Counted from the first letter of the stretch, positions 1 through 6,232 are shown. The stretch: 7,758 bases of DNA from an uncultured Ruminococcus sp. (GCA_947173865.1 CAMWGS010000092.1:1-7758); one strand, 5' to 3'. The notes: generated from the sequence alone by a model not told the origin. Program-made: numbers and translations.

Positions 1-30
1 GAATCCTATACAGCGTATATTCACAAAAAA

Positions 31-549
31 TCACTTCCCGTCGGCAATAAAACGCCATTCTATATTTTTCCAGTAATCGCCTGCGAAGTCGATTCCGACT
101 CTTGAAGCAGTTTTTATTTCGGGTCTGAAACCGTCGTCCTCAATCCAGATATCAGGATTTCCACAGATTTTACAGTTATTGAAATTCCCGTCTATCTGCA
201 TATACTTTGTGAACTTTGCAGGACCGTTATGAACTTCCCCCGCACGTATAAGAACACACTGCGGATTATTTTTTTCACCCGTAACGATATTCATAAGCCA
301 GTGAATACCGTAACACAGGTAAATATAAATCATTCCGCTTTCACCGTAAAGAATTTTAGTACGTTCTGTTTTACCTTTTGAGGCGTGACAGGCTTTATCT
401 TCCTCACCCCTGTAAACCTCCGTTTCAGCAATTCTTTCCCTTATAAAAGTACCGTCCGTCAGTCTGCGTACAAGAATTTTTCCGACAAGTTCGGGAGCAA
501 CTTCAAGACAGTCACGTCTGAAAAAATGTTCTGAAAGCTTTTTATTCAT
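31..549 (-). CDS. mpg: 3-methyladenine DNA glycosylase, AAG/MPG family
   Basis: Monofunctional base-excision repair glycosylase that removes alkylated purines such as 3-methyladenine and hypoxanthine from DNA. The 172-residue product carries the family core. The ETEVY motif (residues 42-46) aligns with human AAG ETEAY, so Glu44 is the expected catalytic residue and Tyr46 and His55 line the base pocket. ACHASKGKTERT (53-64) and YIYLCYG (75-81) follow, the latter containing the tyrosine that intercalates into DNA. VLIRAGE (99-105), GPAKFTK (109-115) and a C-terminal SRVGID...WRF block complete the fold. Length is slightly below the usual 190-210, but both ends look intact. A CKIC pair (126/129) lies in the variable loop and its role is unknown. 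The ATG lies 4 bases after the rqcH stop; its AAAGGTG ribosome site (557-563) is inside the rqcH 3' end, so the two are probably translationally linked. Family assignment is firm; substrate range is inferred. Confidence 0.95.
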   Translation of the reverse strand: MNKKLSEHFFRRDCLEVAPELVGKILVRRLTDGTFIRERIAETEVYRGEEDKACHASKGKTERTKILYGESGMIYIYLCYGIHWLMNIVTGEKNNPQCVLIRAGEVHNGPAKFTKYMQIDGNFNNCKICGNPDIWIEDDGFRPEIKTASRVGIDFAGDYWKNIEWRFIADGK

Positions 550-553
550 AAAA

Positions 554-2302
554 TTACACCTTTAATTTATTTTCAAGTTCAGTATCAGGCTTGACAAAAG
601 CCGTTTTATAGTTGGTAAATATGACCTTTCCCGGTTTAGCACCCGACGGCTTTTTGACATATCTCGCAAGACAGTAATCAACAGGAACAAGATTTGAATC
701 ACGTCCTTTGCTGTTTACCGCAGCAATTACAGCCGCTTCTTCAATGGTACTGTCAGGAGGAGTTAAACCTTCCGTGACTATAATGACGTGCGAACCTGTT
801 ATAGTCTGTGTATGAAGCCATATATCGTTTTTTTCGGCAAATTTAAGAGAAAGTCTGTCATTCTGATAATTATTCCTGCCGACAAGTATCGTGAACCCGT
901 CGCTTGACCTGTATTCAATCGGCGGTAAAGCCTTCGGAGGTTTTGCCTTGCCGTTTACAGACTTAATATAACCCTGCTCACGCAGTTCAAGACGTAGCTG
1001 TATTATGTCATTTTCAGAAGTCGCACGGCTGAGAGAATCAAAAACACTGTCAAGATACTGTAATTCTTCTTCTCCCCTGTCTATCTGTTCGGCAAGCTTT
1101 TTTTCAGCCGTGACCGCTTTTTTATATTCACTGTAATAATGCTGTGAATTCTGTGACGGCGTTTTCCGTACATCAAGTTTAATTTCAAGCTGCGGACATT
1201 CCACGTTATAAAAATTTTCAACAACCGCTATACTGTCACCTTTTTTAATACGGTACATATTCGCAGAAATCAGGTCACCGCAGAGTTTGAAATATTCCTT
1301 GTCGGCACAGGCGGAAAGTTCCTCACGCTGTACGGAAATTCTTCTTTCGGTACGGTCAATAAGGTTTACAAGAAGCCTGAAAAGGTCATTTGCACGCTGT
1401 TTTGTACGTGCTATGCTGTCACGTTCAGAATAGAAATAATCAAGCAACGCACAGGCAGTAGGAATTTCCTTTGTATACATAAGGTTGCCGAACTGTGAAA
1501 GCCTTATAAACGAAAAATCTTTCAGCATACCCTCTTTAGTACTTGCAACGTTGAAACAACATTCACTGTTAATCAACTGTTCACGGGTACGCTTTATTAT
1601 GAAAAGCAGACGGTCAAGGGAATCACCGTCAACGTTTCCGTAAAGATGCACACCACGTCCCGCAAAAAAAGTCCATTCACGAGCAAGAACGGGAGAAATC
1701 CCCTCAAAAACCCTTATAAGTGCCTTTGAAAGTTCAGCAGAAGCGTTTTCACGGAGTTTCATAATAATCTGTTCGGGTTCTGCATTGAGAAAATTCAGAC
1801 GGTCGCTTTTCGGTGGAAAAGTATACGTCATAGACGGCAAAACCATTCTTTCACGGGACATTTCACCGTCAACACGCTTTATGCTGTCGATAATTTTCCC
1901 GTCGCTGTCAATAATTATCAGATTTGAACAACGTCCCATAATTTCACAGGCAAGTGTTACAATAACAACGTCACCCAGTTCGTTGACGCACTCAAAGTCA
2001 AGGAAAAGTATACGTTCAAGACCGTCCTGACGTATATCAATAAGCTTACCGTTTCCGAGACGTTTTCTCAGAAGCATACAGAACATCGGCGGTGTCTGCG
2101 GATTGTCAACGCTTTTTTCCGTTATATGCACTCTTGCACTTCCTGCATTTGCCGAAATATAGAGTTTTTTACTTCCCTGTCTCGTACGTATCGAAATAAT
2201 TATTTCTTCCCTCGACGGCTGATGTATCTTTTCTATACGACCACCGATTAACTGAGTTAGTTCATTTTTTACTGCAAAGAGAAATGCTCCGTCAAGAGCC
2301 AT
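554..2302 (-). CDS. rqcH: RqcH / Rqc2-homologous NFACT-family protein (formerly FbpA-like)
   Basis: Ribosome quality-control factor: in Bacillus subtilis RqcH binds obstructed 50S subunits with peptidyl-tRNA and recruits tRNA-Ala to add C-terminal alanine tails that mark the chain for degradation. The 582-residue product has the standard architecture: NFACT-N at the start (MALDGAFLFAVKNEL; GGRIEKIHQPSREEI at 20-34), a helical middle with charged coiled coil (about 290-440), and NFACT-R (about 460-570) with NDIWLHTQ, GSHVII and KKPSGAKPGKV. Length matches the family. The conserved Asp-Arg of NFACT-N appears here as Glu96-Arg97 (GLERIL), a conservative change. Older databases call this family fibronectin-binding; that name is misleading, since no secretion signal is visible. 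The AAAGGA ribosome site (2311-2316) lies 8 bases before the ATG and overlaps the end of the broken CPBP gene. The stop is 4 bases before the glycosylase start. Confidence 0.95.
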   Translation of the reverse strand: MALDGAFLFAVKNELTQLIGGRIEKIHQPSREEIIISIRTRQGSKKLYISANAGSARVHITEKSVDNPQTPPMFCMLLRKRLGNGKLIDIRQDGLERILFLDFECVNELGDVVIVTLACEIMGRCSNLIIIDSDGKIIDSIKRVDGEMSRERMVLPSMTYTFPPKSDRLNFLNAEPEQIIMKLRENASAELSKALIRVFEGISPVLAREWTFFAGRGVHLYGNVDGDSLDRLLFIIKRTREQLINSECCFNVASTKEGMLKDFSFIRLSQFGNLMYTKEIPTACALLDYFYSERDSIARTKQRANDLFRLLVNLIDRTERRISVQREELSACADKEYFKLCGDLISANMYRIKKGDSIAVVENFYNVECPQLEIKLDVRKTPSQNSQHYYSEYKKAVTAEKKLAEQIDRGEEELQYLDSVFDSLSRATSENDIIQLRLELREQGYIKSVNGKAKPPKALPPIEYRSSDGFTILVGRNNYQNDRLSLKFAEKNDIWLHTQTITGSHVIIVTEGLTPPDSTIEEAAVIAAVNSKGRDSNLVPVDYCLARYVKKPSGAKPGKVIFTNYKTAFVKPDTELENKLKV

Positions 2303-2306
2303 AAAA

Positions 2307-2952
2307 TCAGTCCTTTACTATTTTTCTTTTGTCAAGAATATATACAAGTACTCCTATACAGGCAAGAAACAACGGTATACTTATATACAGAAGCCATATT
2401 TTGTCTGCTAAAAATGTTGAATTAAAACTTATAATATAAATAACTATATTTGCGATACTGTGAAAAATCATACAGTAAATAATATTACCTGATTTATAGA
2501 ATATAATACCGAGAATAATTCCGACAACAAATATATCTATAAACCTCGGCAACGTTCCGCCGAAGTGTATAACTGCCCAAATTGCCGAAACCAGTATGAA
2601 CGAAATAATTTTTTTACTGCGTCCGTCAGACTGTATCTTTCATCTGACGGTGAGGATAATACTGACCTGTATTCAGTAAGTGCCGTTATAACAGTATATA
2701 TAACCGACATTGAAATAACTAATAACAATTCGTCCGTTTTTGACGTTTTAAATGCATCTTTTGCACTGATATTAAACTGCTTTTTCATGACAATATGCAC
2801 AGTAACGCACCGACAAACATTGACAATCCCATAATAAAACTGCTGTAATTTTCACCGATTATTCCGACAAAAACCACACCAAGTCTCATAGGACACATCC
2901 CCGTAATTAACATCACAAAAGCATATCCGAATTGTTTCAAGTAATTTTTCAT
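2307..2952 (-). pseudogene. Broken CPBP-family intramembrane metalloprotease gene
   Basis: Three reading frames together resemble one CPBP (CAAX protease / bacteriocin-processing) membrane protein. Piece 1 starts at ATG 2950-2952 behind a TAGGGA site and gives 55 residues with hydrophobic segments, ending at TGA 2785-2787. Piece 2 opens at the overlapping ATG 2786-2788 (MKKQFNISAKDAFKTSKTD, then a membrane helix) and loses similarity near 2640. Piece 3 runs in another frame from just after a stop at 2640-2642 to TGA 2307-2309. It holds the family's later motifs: AIWAVIHFGG, with the expected FxxxH-like histidine, then FVVGIILGIIFYKSGNI and IFHSIANIV, the usual HxxxN/B motif, and a last membrane helix. 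The first catalytic motif, EExxxR, is not found in any frame, so an internal deletion is likely besides at least two frameshifts. Pieces total about 214 residues against 250-300 for the family. No internal start with a good ribosome site rescues piece 3, whose only early starts are non-ATG, such as TTG 2550-2552. Confidence 0.75.
2623..2650. repeat. Perfect inverted repeat inside the CPBP pseudogene
   Basis: Two 8-base arms, CCGTCAGA (2623-2630) and TCTGACGG (2643-2650), are exact reverse complements around a 12-base loop. The element lies where readable CPBP similarity passes from one frame to another and includes the TGA (2640-2642) that closes the downstream frame. There is no T-run after it on either strand, so it does not look like a rho-independent terminator. 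It may be a scar of the rearrangement that damaged the gene. Confidence 0.6.
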
Positions 2953-2969
2953 ATTTCCCTACCTATAAT

Positions 2970-3764
2970 TTAGATTTTGCGGTATATAAGAAGTTCAAAA
3001 TCTGCCGTTGTTTCAAGACTTTCAAGGGCGGACAGCCTTTCCTGCTGTTGTTGACCTGTCCTGTAATAGTAAGGTGTCATTGAAAACAACGACTGTATAT
3101 CCTGCTGATTGTCAAGCAGAAATTTATAAGTAATACGTTTTTTTCCCGAAAGTACGAACCCCTCCAGTGCATACGGCTTTACCTCATTTTTGTACGGAGT
3201 GTCATAAACCGCCTGTTTGAGTTCCCAAAGGTGCATTTCCGACGGAATAGCCATAATCATAGTACCGCCCTTTTTAAGAACACGCTGAAACTCTTCACTG
3301 CAATATGGTGAGAAAATCGTAACAAGCGTGTCGCACGAACTGTCCGCAAAAGGAATGTGAAAGACACTTGCGGTTGCCAGCGTTATATTTTTCTTACGCT
3401 TTGCGGCAAAATCAACGGCAGTTTTTGATATATCAATACCGTATATTTCGGAACTGCCGAGTTTTTCGCTTATTCCTGCGGTATAGTAACCCTCACCGCA
3501 ACCTGCGTCAAGAATCACACCGCTTTTCACTTTTTCACAAATAGTGTCCCTTAACGGCGAATAATAATCTTTTTCGAGAAAATCATGCCTTGCCTGCACC
3601 ATAAGTTTATTATCGCCGTGAACTGTTTTTCCTGCGTGTTTTGAAAGCAGAAGATTTACATAACCGCTTCTAGCAATATCAAAACTATGATTTTTCGGAC
3701 ATACATAAGTTTTTCCCGAAATACCGAGCCTTTCACGGCATACGGGACAAATAAAAATACTCAT
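2970..3764 (-). CDS. rlmA: RlmA-type 23S rRNA (guanine-N1)-methyltransferase
   Basis: SAM-dependent enzyme of the RlmA(I)/RlmA(II) family, which methylates N1 of G745 (E. coli) or G748 (Gram-positives, TlrB type) in 23S rRNA helix 35, at the peptide exit tunnel near the macrolide/tylosin site. The N-terminus has the family zinc finger: Cys6, Cys9, Cys22 and His26 (CPVC...CPKNHSFD). It is followed by ARSGYVNLLLSKH (31-43) and GDNKLMVQARHDFLE (50-64), both highly typical. The SAM-binding motif is ILDAGCGEGYYT (84-95), then GIDISKTAVDFAAKR, FSPY (151-154) and VLKKGGTMIMAIP...HLWELK. Length 264 is normal. The ATG is 9 bases after the TrmK-Nif3 stop, and its TGAGGTG ribosome site (3770-3776) contains that stop, so the two are surely co-transcribed. 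Gram-positive origin favours G748, but sequence alone does not settle the target base. Confidence 0.9.
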   Translation of the reverse strand: MSIFICPVCRERLGISGKTYVCPKNHSFDIARSGYVNLLLSKHAGKTVHGDNKLMVQARHDFLEKDYYSPLRDTICEKVKSGVILDAGCGEGYYTAGISEKLGSSEIYGIDISKTAVDFAAKRKKNITLATASVFHIPFADSSCDTLVTIFSPYCSEEFQRVLKKGGTMIMAIPSEMHLWELKQAVYDTPYKNEVKPYALEGFVLSGKKRITYKFLLDNQQDIQSLFSMTPYYYRTGQQQQERLSALESLETTADFELLIYRKI

Positions 3765-3769
3765 TTTTT

Positions 3770-3776
3770 CACCTCA
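3770..3776 (-). promoter_or_regulatory. Ribosome binding site overlapping the upstream stop codon
   Basis: On the minus strand TGAGGTG lies 5 bases before the rlmA-type ATG (3762-3764). Its first three bases are the TGA that ends the TrmK-Nif3 gene (3774-3776). Ribosomes terminating on the first gene sit directly on the site for the second, a classic arrangement for translational coupling. Confidence 0.7.
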
Positions 3777-5225
3777 GAGATAAACGACAGGGTCAAGAGA
3801 AGTCTCACCGATTATAACTTCAAGCTGTGGGAATTTTTCCTCAATAACACATCGCAATTCCTCAAGTACAATATTTTCCGTATTGAAGTGACCGCAGTCA
3901 AACAACGTAATATAGCGGTTATTTGCGTCAATCCAAACATCGTGCTTGACATCGCCCGTAATAAGAGCGTCGCATTTCTTTTCTATCGCAAGGTCAAGCA
4001 TAGAACCGCCCGAACCCGAACAGAACGCAAAACGCTTAATTCGATGGGGAGTATAACGGTTCATTTTTATATACTCACAGCCGAAAATATTTTTTAAAAG
4101 CAAAGCGAATTTTTCGGAATCCGTCTGTTCTTTGAGTTCACAAATCCAACCGAGATTATTACCGTTTCCGCAGTCCTCAAAGAATTCGGGTTCACCCTCA
4201 AATTCACAATGTTCCGAAAGTTTTCTGAGAATAACACCGTTAGTACCGCCCTTTGCAATATCAAGATTTGTGTGCATACATATAGCCGCAATATCGCTGT
4301 AAATGAGTCTGAAAACAGGACTTTTTCTTGTGATTTTCTTAAGAGGATTAAAAATAACGGGGTGATGTGAAATCATAAGCTCCGCCCCCTTGCACTCCGC
4401 CTCATAAATTGACGGAATAGTTATGTCCAAAGTGAGCAAAACTTTACTGCACTCCATTTCATAACTTTCAACCAGCATACCCGAATTGTCCCACTTTTCC
4501 TGAACGTCAACAGGATAAATTTCATTGAGATAACTGTATACATCGTCAGTCCTGACTTTATCAATACCGTTTTCAAGCTTATACGCAAGAGCAGAAAAAT
4601 GAACCGATTCCGCACGCATACCGCCCTTTTCAAGTGCCGCACCTACCTTACGCAGACGTGCAGCTTCATTAGTGCGGTATTTCTGTGCAAGAGGGTCGTC
4701 CACACTGAAAAAACCTGCATACGATTCTGTTTCGGTCAGACGCTGAAACTGTCCGCTCCACTCCGCACACATAACAACATAAAGTTTTTCGCCGTCCTCA
4801 ACAATTCTTTCTTCTGTAATGGCAAAATTGCTGTCATAAAGCCACTTCCTCAGAACTTCCGACTTTGTCATAGGCTGAAGAATAAGACGTATATTACTCT
4901 CCGCCAGTTTGTCGCACTTATGAAGAATTTCCACAATAGTCTCTCCACCCATACCTGCAATAACGATATCTGAAACTCCTTCAATTGAAATATTTTCAAG
5001 ACCGTCAGACCGAACCAGTTCCACTTTGTCGGCAATATCATATTTCTCAACGGTACGCTGTGCTGCTCCGAGCGGACCTACTTTAACATCAGATGCTATA
5101 ACTTTTTCACATTTACCGCTCTGAATAAGTTCTGCGGCGAGATATGCGTGGTCTGTACCGACATCGCACACTATACCTTTACCGTTGACCATTTCAGCAC
5201 ACATTTTCAATCTGTTATCAAGCAT
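3774..5225 (-). CDS. trmK: TrmK tRNA (adenine-22-N1)-methyltransferase fused to Nif3-like (DUF34) metal-binding protein
   Basis: A single 483-residue ORF joins two proteins that Bacillus encodes as neighbours (trmK/yqfN and yqfO). Residues 1 to about 220 are TrmK, which makes m1A22 in tRNA. Visible are the SAM motif CDVGTDHAYLAAEL (20-33), ASDVKVGPLGAA (44-55), IAGMGGETIVEIL (89-101) and LILQPMTKSEVLRKWL (114-129). Residues from about 225 to the end are Nif3/DUF34, with MISHHPVIF (His287, His288), MHTNLD (Asp322), GDVKHD (424-429) and DCGHFNTE (His446, Glu450). These supply the expected dinuclear-metal ligands. The Nif3 half is about 260 residues, the short YbgI-like form without the inserted middle domain of YqfO; its biochemical role is unsettled. 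Start: a TTG at 5241-5243 would add six residues, but ATG 5223-5225 has a good ribosome site 5 bases upstream and is preferred. It is the first gene of the cluster, just after the terminator at 5261-5294. Confidence 0.93.
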   Translation of the reverse strand: MLDNRLKMCAEMVNGKGIVCDVGTDHAYLAAELIQSGKCEKVIASDVKVGPLGAAQRTVEKYDIADKVELVRSDGLENISIEGVSDIVIAGMGGETIVEILHKCDKLAESNIRLILQPMTKSEVLRKWLYDSNFAITEERIVEDGEKLYVVMCAEWSGQFQRLTETESYAGFFSVDDPLAQKYRTNEAARLRKVGAALEKGGMRAESVHFSALAYKLENGIDKVRTDDVYSYLNEIYPVDVQEKWDNSGMLVESYEMECSKVLLTLDITIPSIYEAECKGAELMISHHPVIFNPLKKITRKSPVFRLIYSDIAAICMHTNLDIAKGGTNGVILRKLSEHCEFEGEPEFFEDCGNGNNLGWICELKEQTDSEKFALLLKNIFGCEYIKMNRYTPHRIKRFAFCSGSGGSMLDLAIEKKCDALITGDVKHDVWIDANNRYITLFDCGHFNTENIVLEELRCVIEEKFPQLEVIIGETSLDPVVYL

Positions 5226-5230
5226 TTTTA

Positions 5231-5237
5231 CACCTCT
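5231..5237 (-). promoter_or_regulatory. Ribosome binding site that decides the trmK-nif3 start
   Basis: AGAGGTG on the minus strand, 5 bases before ATG 5223-5225. It lies within the codons that would be read from the upstream TTG (5241-5243), which itself has no purine-rich site in front. This argues for the ATG start. Confidence 0.7.
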
Positions 5238-5260
5238 TGTCAATAATAATTCAATATAAA

Positions 5261-5294
5261 TACAAAAATACAGGCGTGCCTGAGCGACACGCCT
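5261..5294 (-). terminator. Rho-independent terminator after the DUF1858 gene
   Basis: Minus strand: AGGCGTG (5288-5294), a 9-base loop, CACGCCT (5272-5278), then GTATTTTTGTATTTA. A 7-base-pair GC-rich stem with a T-rich tail lies 17 bases after the stop of the 67-residue gene and 47 bases before the trmK-nif3 start, so it separates the two transcription units. No convincing -35/-10 pair is visible in the short AT-rich stretch between this element and the next start, so a promoter there or partial read-through must drive the left cluster. Confidence 0.85.
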
Positions 5295-5310
5295 CTATAT
5301 TGCTTTGCAA

Positions 5311-5514
5311 TTACTTTTTCTCTGCAAAATGAGCATTAAGTTTTTCAACGAGAGCGTCCGCATCAGTTCCGTGAACAGCACAGGCTTCCTCAATTGACTC
5401 GCCTCTTGAAGCGGGACAGCCGAGACAGTGCATACCAATTTCAAGGAAATACGGAGCAACATTGAAATCAGCGTCAAGAATATCGCCGATAATAGTCTCC
5501 TTAGTAATCTGCAT
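5311..5514 (-). CDS. DUF1858 / hybrid-cluster-protein-associated redox disulfide domain protein
   Basis: A 67-residue protein matching the small DUF1858 domain common in anaerobes. It opens with ITKETIIGDILDADFNVAPYF (residues 3-23), continues with a short helix and GMHCLGCPAS, giving a CxxC pair (Cys30, Cys33), and ends with GESIEEACAVHGTDADALVEKLN. The family is found alone or appended to larger redox proteins; a thiol-disulfide or metal role is usually proposed but no reaction is established. It looks complete: ATG 5512-5514 with GAAAGGA (5524-5530) 9 bases upstream, and a strong terminator after the stop. The 82-base gap from the zinc-ribbon gene upstream holds a weak hairpin, so the two may form one unit or have separate promoters. 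No hybrid-cluster protein gene lies within the window. Confidence 0.88.
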   Translation of the reverse strand: MQITKETIIGDILDADFNVAPYFLEIGMHCLGCPASRGESIEEACAVHGTDADALVEKLNAHFAEKK

Positions 5515-5554
5515 GAAACATCGTCCTTTCTGTTTTAACTATCTATTAAAATCC

Positions 5555-5579
5555 ACAGCACAGCATTTTCACACTGTGC
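5555..5579 (-). terminator. Possible weak terminator between two small genes
   Basis: Minus strand: GCACAG (5574-5579) and CTGTGC (5558-5563) form a 6-base-pair stem around a 10-base loop, 17 bases after the zinc-ribbon gene stop. The following sequence, TGTGGATTTTAATAG, is only moderately T-rich. It could attenuate transcription into the DUF1858 gene or be chance. Confidence 0.3.
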
Positions 5580-5596
5580 CGTAAGATTATAAACAA

Positions 5597-5872
5597 TTAA
5601 GCTTCGTTCATCTTAGCAAAGCATTCACTACAATAAACAGCTCTGCCTTCCTTGGGTTCAAAAGGAACTCTTGCCTCCTTACCGCAGGAAGCACATATAG
5701 CAGTATACATAACTCTTTCAGTTCTGCCTGTATTCTTTCTTGCATCACGGCAGGGCTTGCATCTCTGTGGTTCGTTTACGAAACCTTTCTCAGCGAAAAA
5801 TTCCTGTTCACCTGCGGAGAAAATGAATTCGTTTCCGCATTCTTTGCAGACTAATGTCTTGTCTTCATACAT
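5597..5872 (-). CDS. Small tandem zinc-ribbon protein (zf-trcl type plus C-terminal CxxC module)
   Basis: A 91-residue protein with four CxxC pairs forming two zinc-binding modules. Module 1, residues 6-46, has Cys9/Cys12 and Cys38/Cys41 (LVCKECGNEFIFSAGEQEFF, then PQRCKPCRDAR), the pattern of the 'probable zinc-ribbon domain' family. Module 2, residues 57-86, has Cys60/Cys63 and Cys81/Cys84 (ICASCGKEARVPFEP, then GRAVYCSECF), a module often found in small clostridial proteins. Function is unknown; a nucleic-acid or ribosome-associated structural role is a guess. ATG 5870-5872 has GAGGT (5881-5885) 8 bases upstream. That site lies right at the edge of the IS605-like relic, so the gene's original promoter region may have been altered by that insertion. 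Codon use and composition are like the neighbours. Confidence 0.88.
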   Translation of the reverse strand: MYEDKTLVCKECGNEFIFSAGEQEFFAEKGFVNEPQRCKPCRDARKNTGRTERVMYTAICASCGKEARVPFEPKEGRAVYCSECFAKMNEA

Positions 5873-5887
5873 ATTTCAGTACCTCAC

Positions 5888-5998
5888 TTAAAAATTTTTG
5901 ACACGCTCTCCCATCGGAAATAAGACGGGGGCTTCCTGCTCAAGTACGTTTTCACATACAGTATCAACAGGCTAACTCCGGTTGTTCTACGGTTTTTT
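5888..5998 (-). mobile_element. Relic of an IS200/IS605-type element: tnpB 3' tail and right-end hairpin
   Basis: On the minus strand an open tail (5971 down to TAA 5888-5890) reads PVDTVCENVLEQEAPVLFPM followed by GERVKNF. The QEAP segment close to the stop, with its codons forming a hairpin, is what the C-terminal end of many Firmicutes TnpB proteins looks like. The hairpin is CCCGTC (5924-5929) with GATGGG (5910-5915), one G-T pair and an 8-base loop, followed by GAGCGTGTCA. This matches the usual right-end pattern (GAAGCCCC, stem, then a GTCA-like end), which also forms the 3' part of the omega RNA. A TAG at 5972-5974 and frame breaks upstream show the gene is dead. No RuvC or zinc-finger part of TnpB, no tnpA and no left end are seen. 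Recognition is from memory of the family, not a search. Confidence 0.5.
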
Positions 5999-6022
5999 GT
6001 AGGTTTATATGCTGTTTCGCAA

Positions 6023-6187
6023 TTATTTCATGTTGACCGGCTGAACGCCCCGAATATAAACGGTGTCACCGAGAGGATAACCTGACTTGAATCCCTTGCT
6101 GTGACAATACAGACTGCCACAGACTTTCCCATCTGAATTAAAACAGACGGAAAATTCATTATTATAATTAGTCCCCATGTTTTTCAT
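6023..6187 (-). CDS. Doubtful small ORF or gene fragment, unknown function
   Basis: Not recognised. From ATG 6185-6187 it would encode 54 residues rich in short beta-like stretches (EFSVCFNSDGKVCGSLYC, GYPLGDTVYIRGVQPV) with three cysteines. A TTG at 6227-6229 would extend it to 68. No ribosome binding site precedes any of the possible starts (6187, 6178), which argues against independent expression. It is in the same frame as the DivIVA-like gene: only that gene's TAA (6233-6235) interrupts the reading frame. It could be a fragment of a lost gene, a former C-terminal extension, or chance. The TnpB-like relic follows directly, so an insertion may have cut off a longer gene. Confidence 0.25.
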   Translation of the reverse strand: MKNMGTNYNNEFSVCFNSDGKVCGSLYCHSKGFKSGYPLGDTVYIRGVQPVNMK

Positions 6188-6232
6188 ACGAAAAATATCG
6201 GTACAATATAATGACTTTAATTTCTGCAAAAA

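Larger units (their letters stand above)
5873..6232. other. 360-base stretch without a secure gene
   Basis: It lies between the DivIVA-like gene stop and the zinc-ribbon gene start. It contains the doubtful small ORF (6023-6187), the IS605-like relic (5888-5998) and the zinc-ribbon ribosome site. I found no good rho-independent terminator for the DivIVA-like gene: the sequence after its stop is AT-rich but forms no strong stem. TATAAT occurs on the minus strand at 6161-6166 without a matching -35 box, so no promoter is called. Confidence 0.6.

Noticed and set aside
1..24. Inverted-repeat-like sequence with ATAC/GTAT after the glycosylase gene
   Set aside because: Only four to five base pairs form, and the nearby T-run lies before the stem on the minus strand, so it cannot be a terminator for that gene.
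2565..2834. Plus-strand frame starting with a CPNC-like zinc motif
   Set aside because: It is antisense to the CPBP pseudogene, has no ribosome binding site, and the cysteine motif is not followed by a second pair. The minus strand explains the sequence better.
3687..4097. Plus-strand 136-codon frame
   Set aside because: It overlaps the ends of two well-supported minus-strand genes and shows no recognisable motif; it is a shadow frame.
4599..4973. Plus-strand 124-codon frame
   Set aside because: It lies entirely inside the TrmK part of the fusion gene on the other strand and has no start signal.
5297..5312. Small ATTGC/GCAAT palindrome just before the terminator
   Set aside because: A 5-base-pair AT-rich stem with a 3-base loop next to a stop codon is likely chance; the GC-rich stem beside it explains termination.
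5583..5614. TATAAT (5586-5591, minus strand) before the DUF1858 gene
   Set aside because: The hexamer is perfect, but the sequence 17 bases upstream (AAGATG, inside the zinc-ribbon gene) is not a -35 box, and the following hairpin would lie in the leader.
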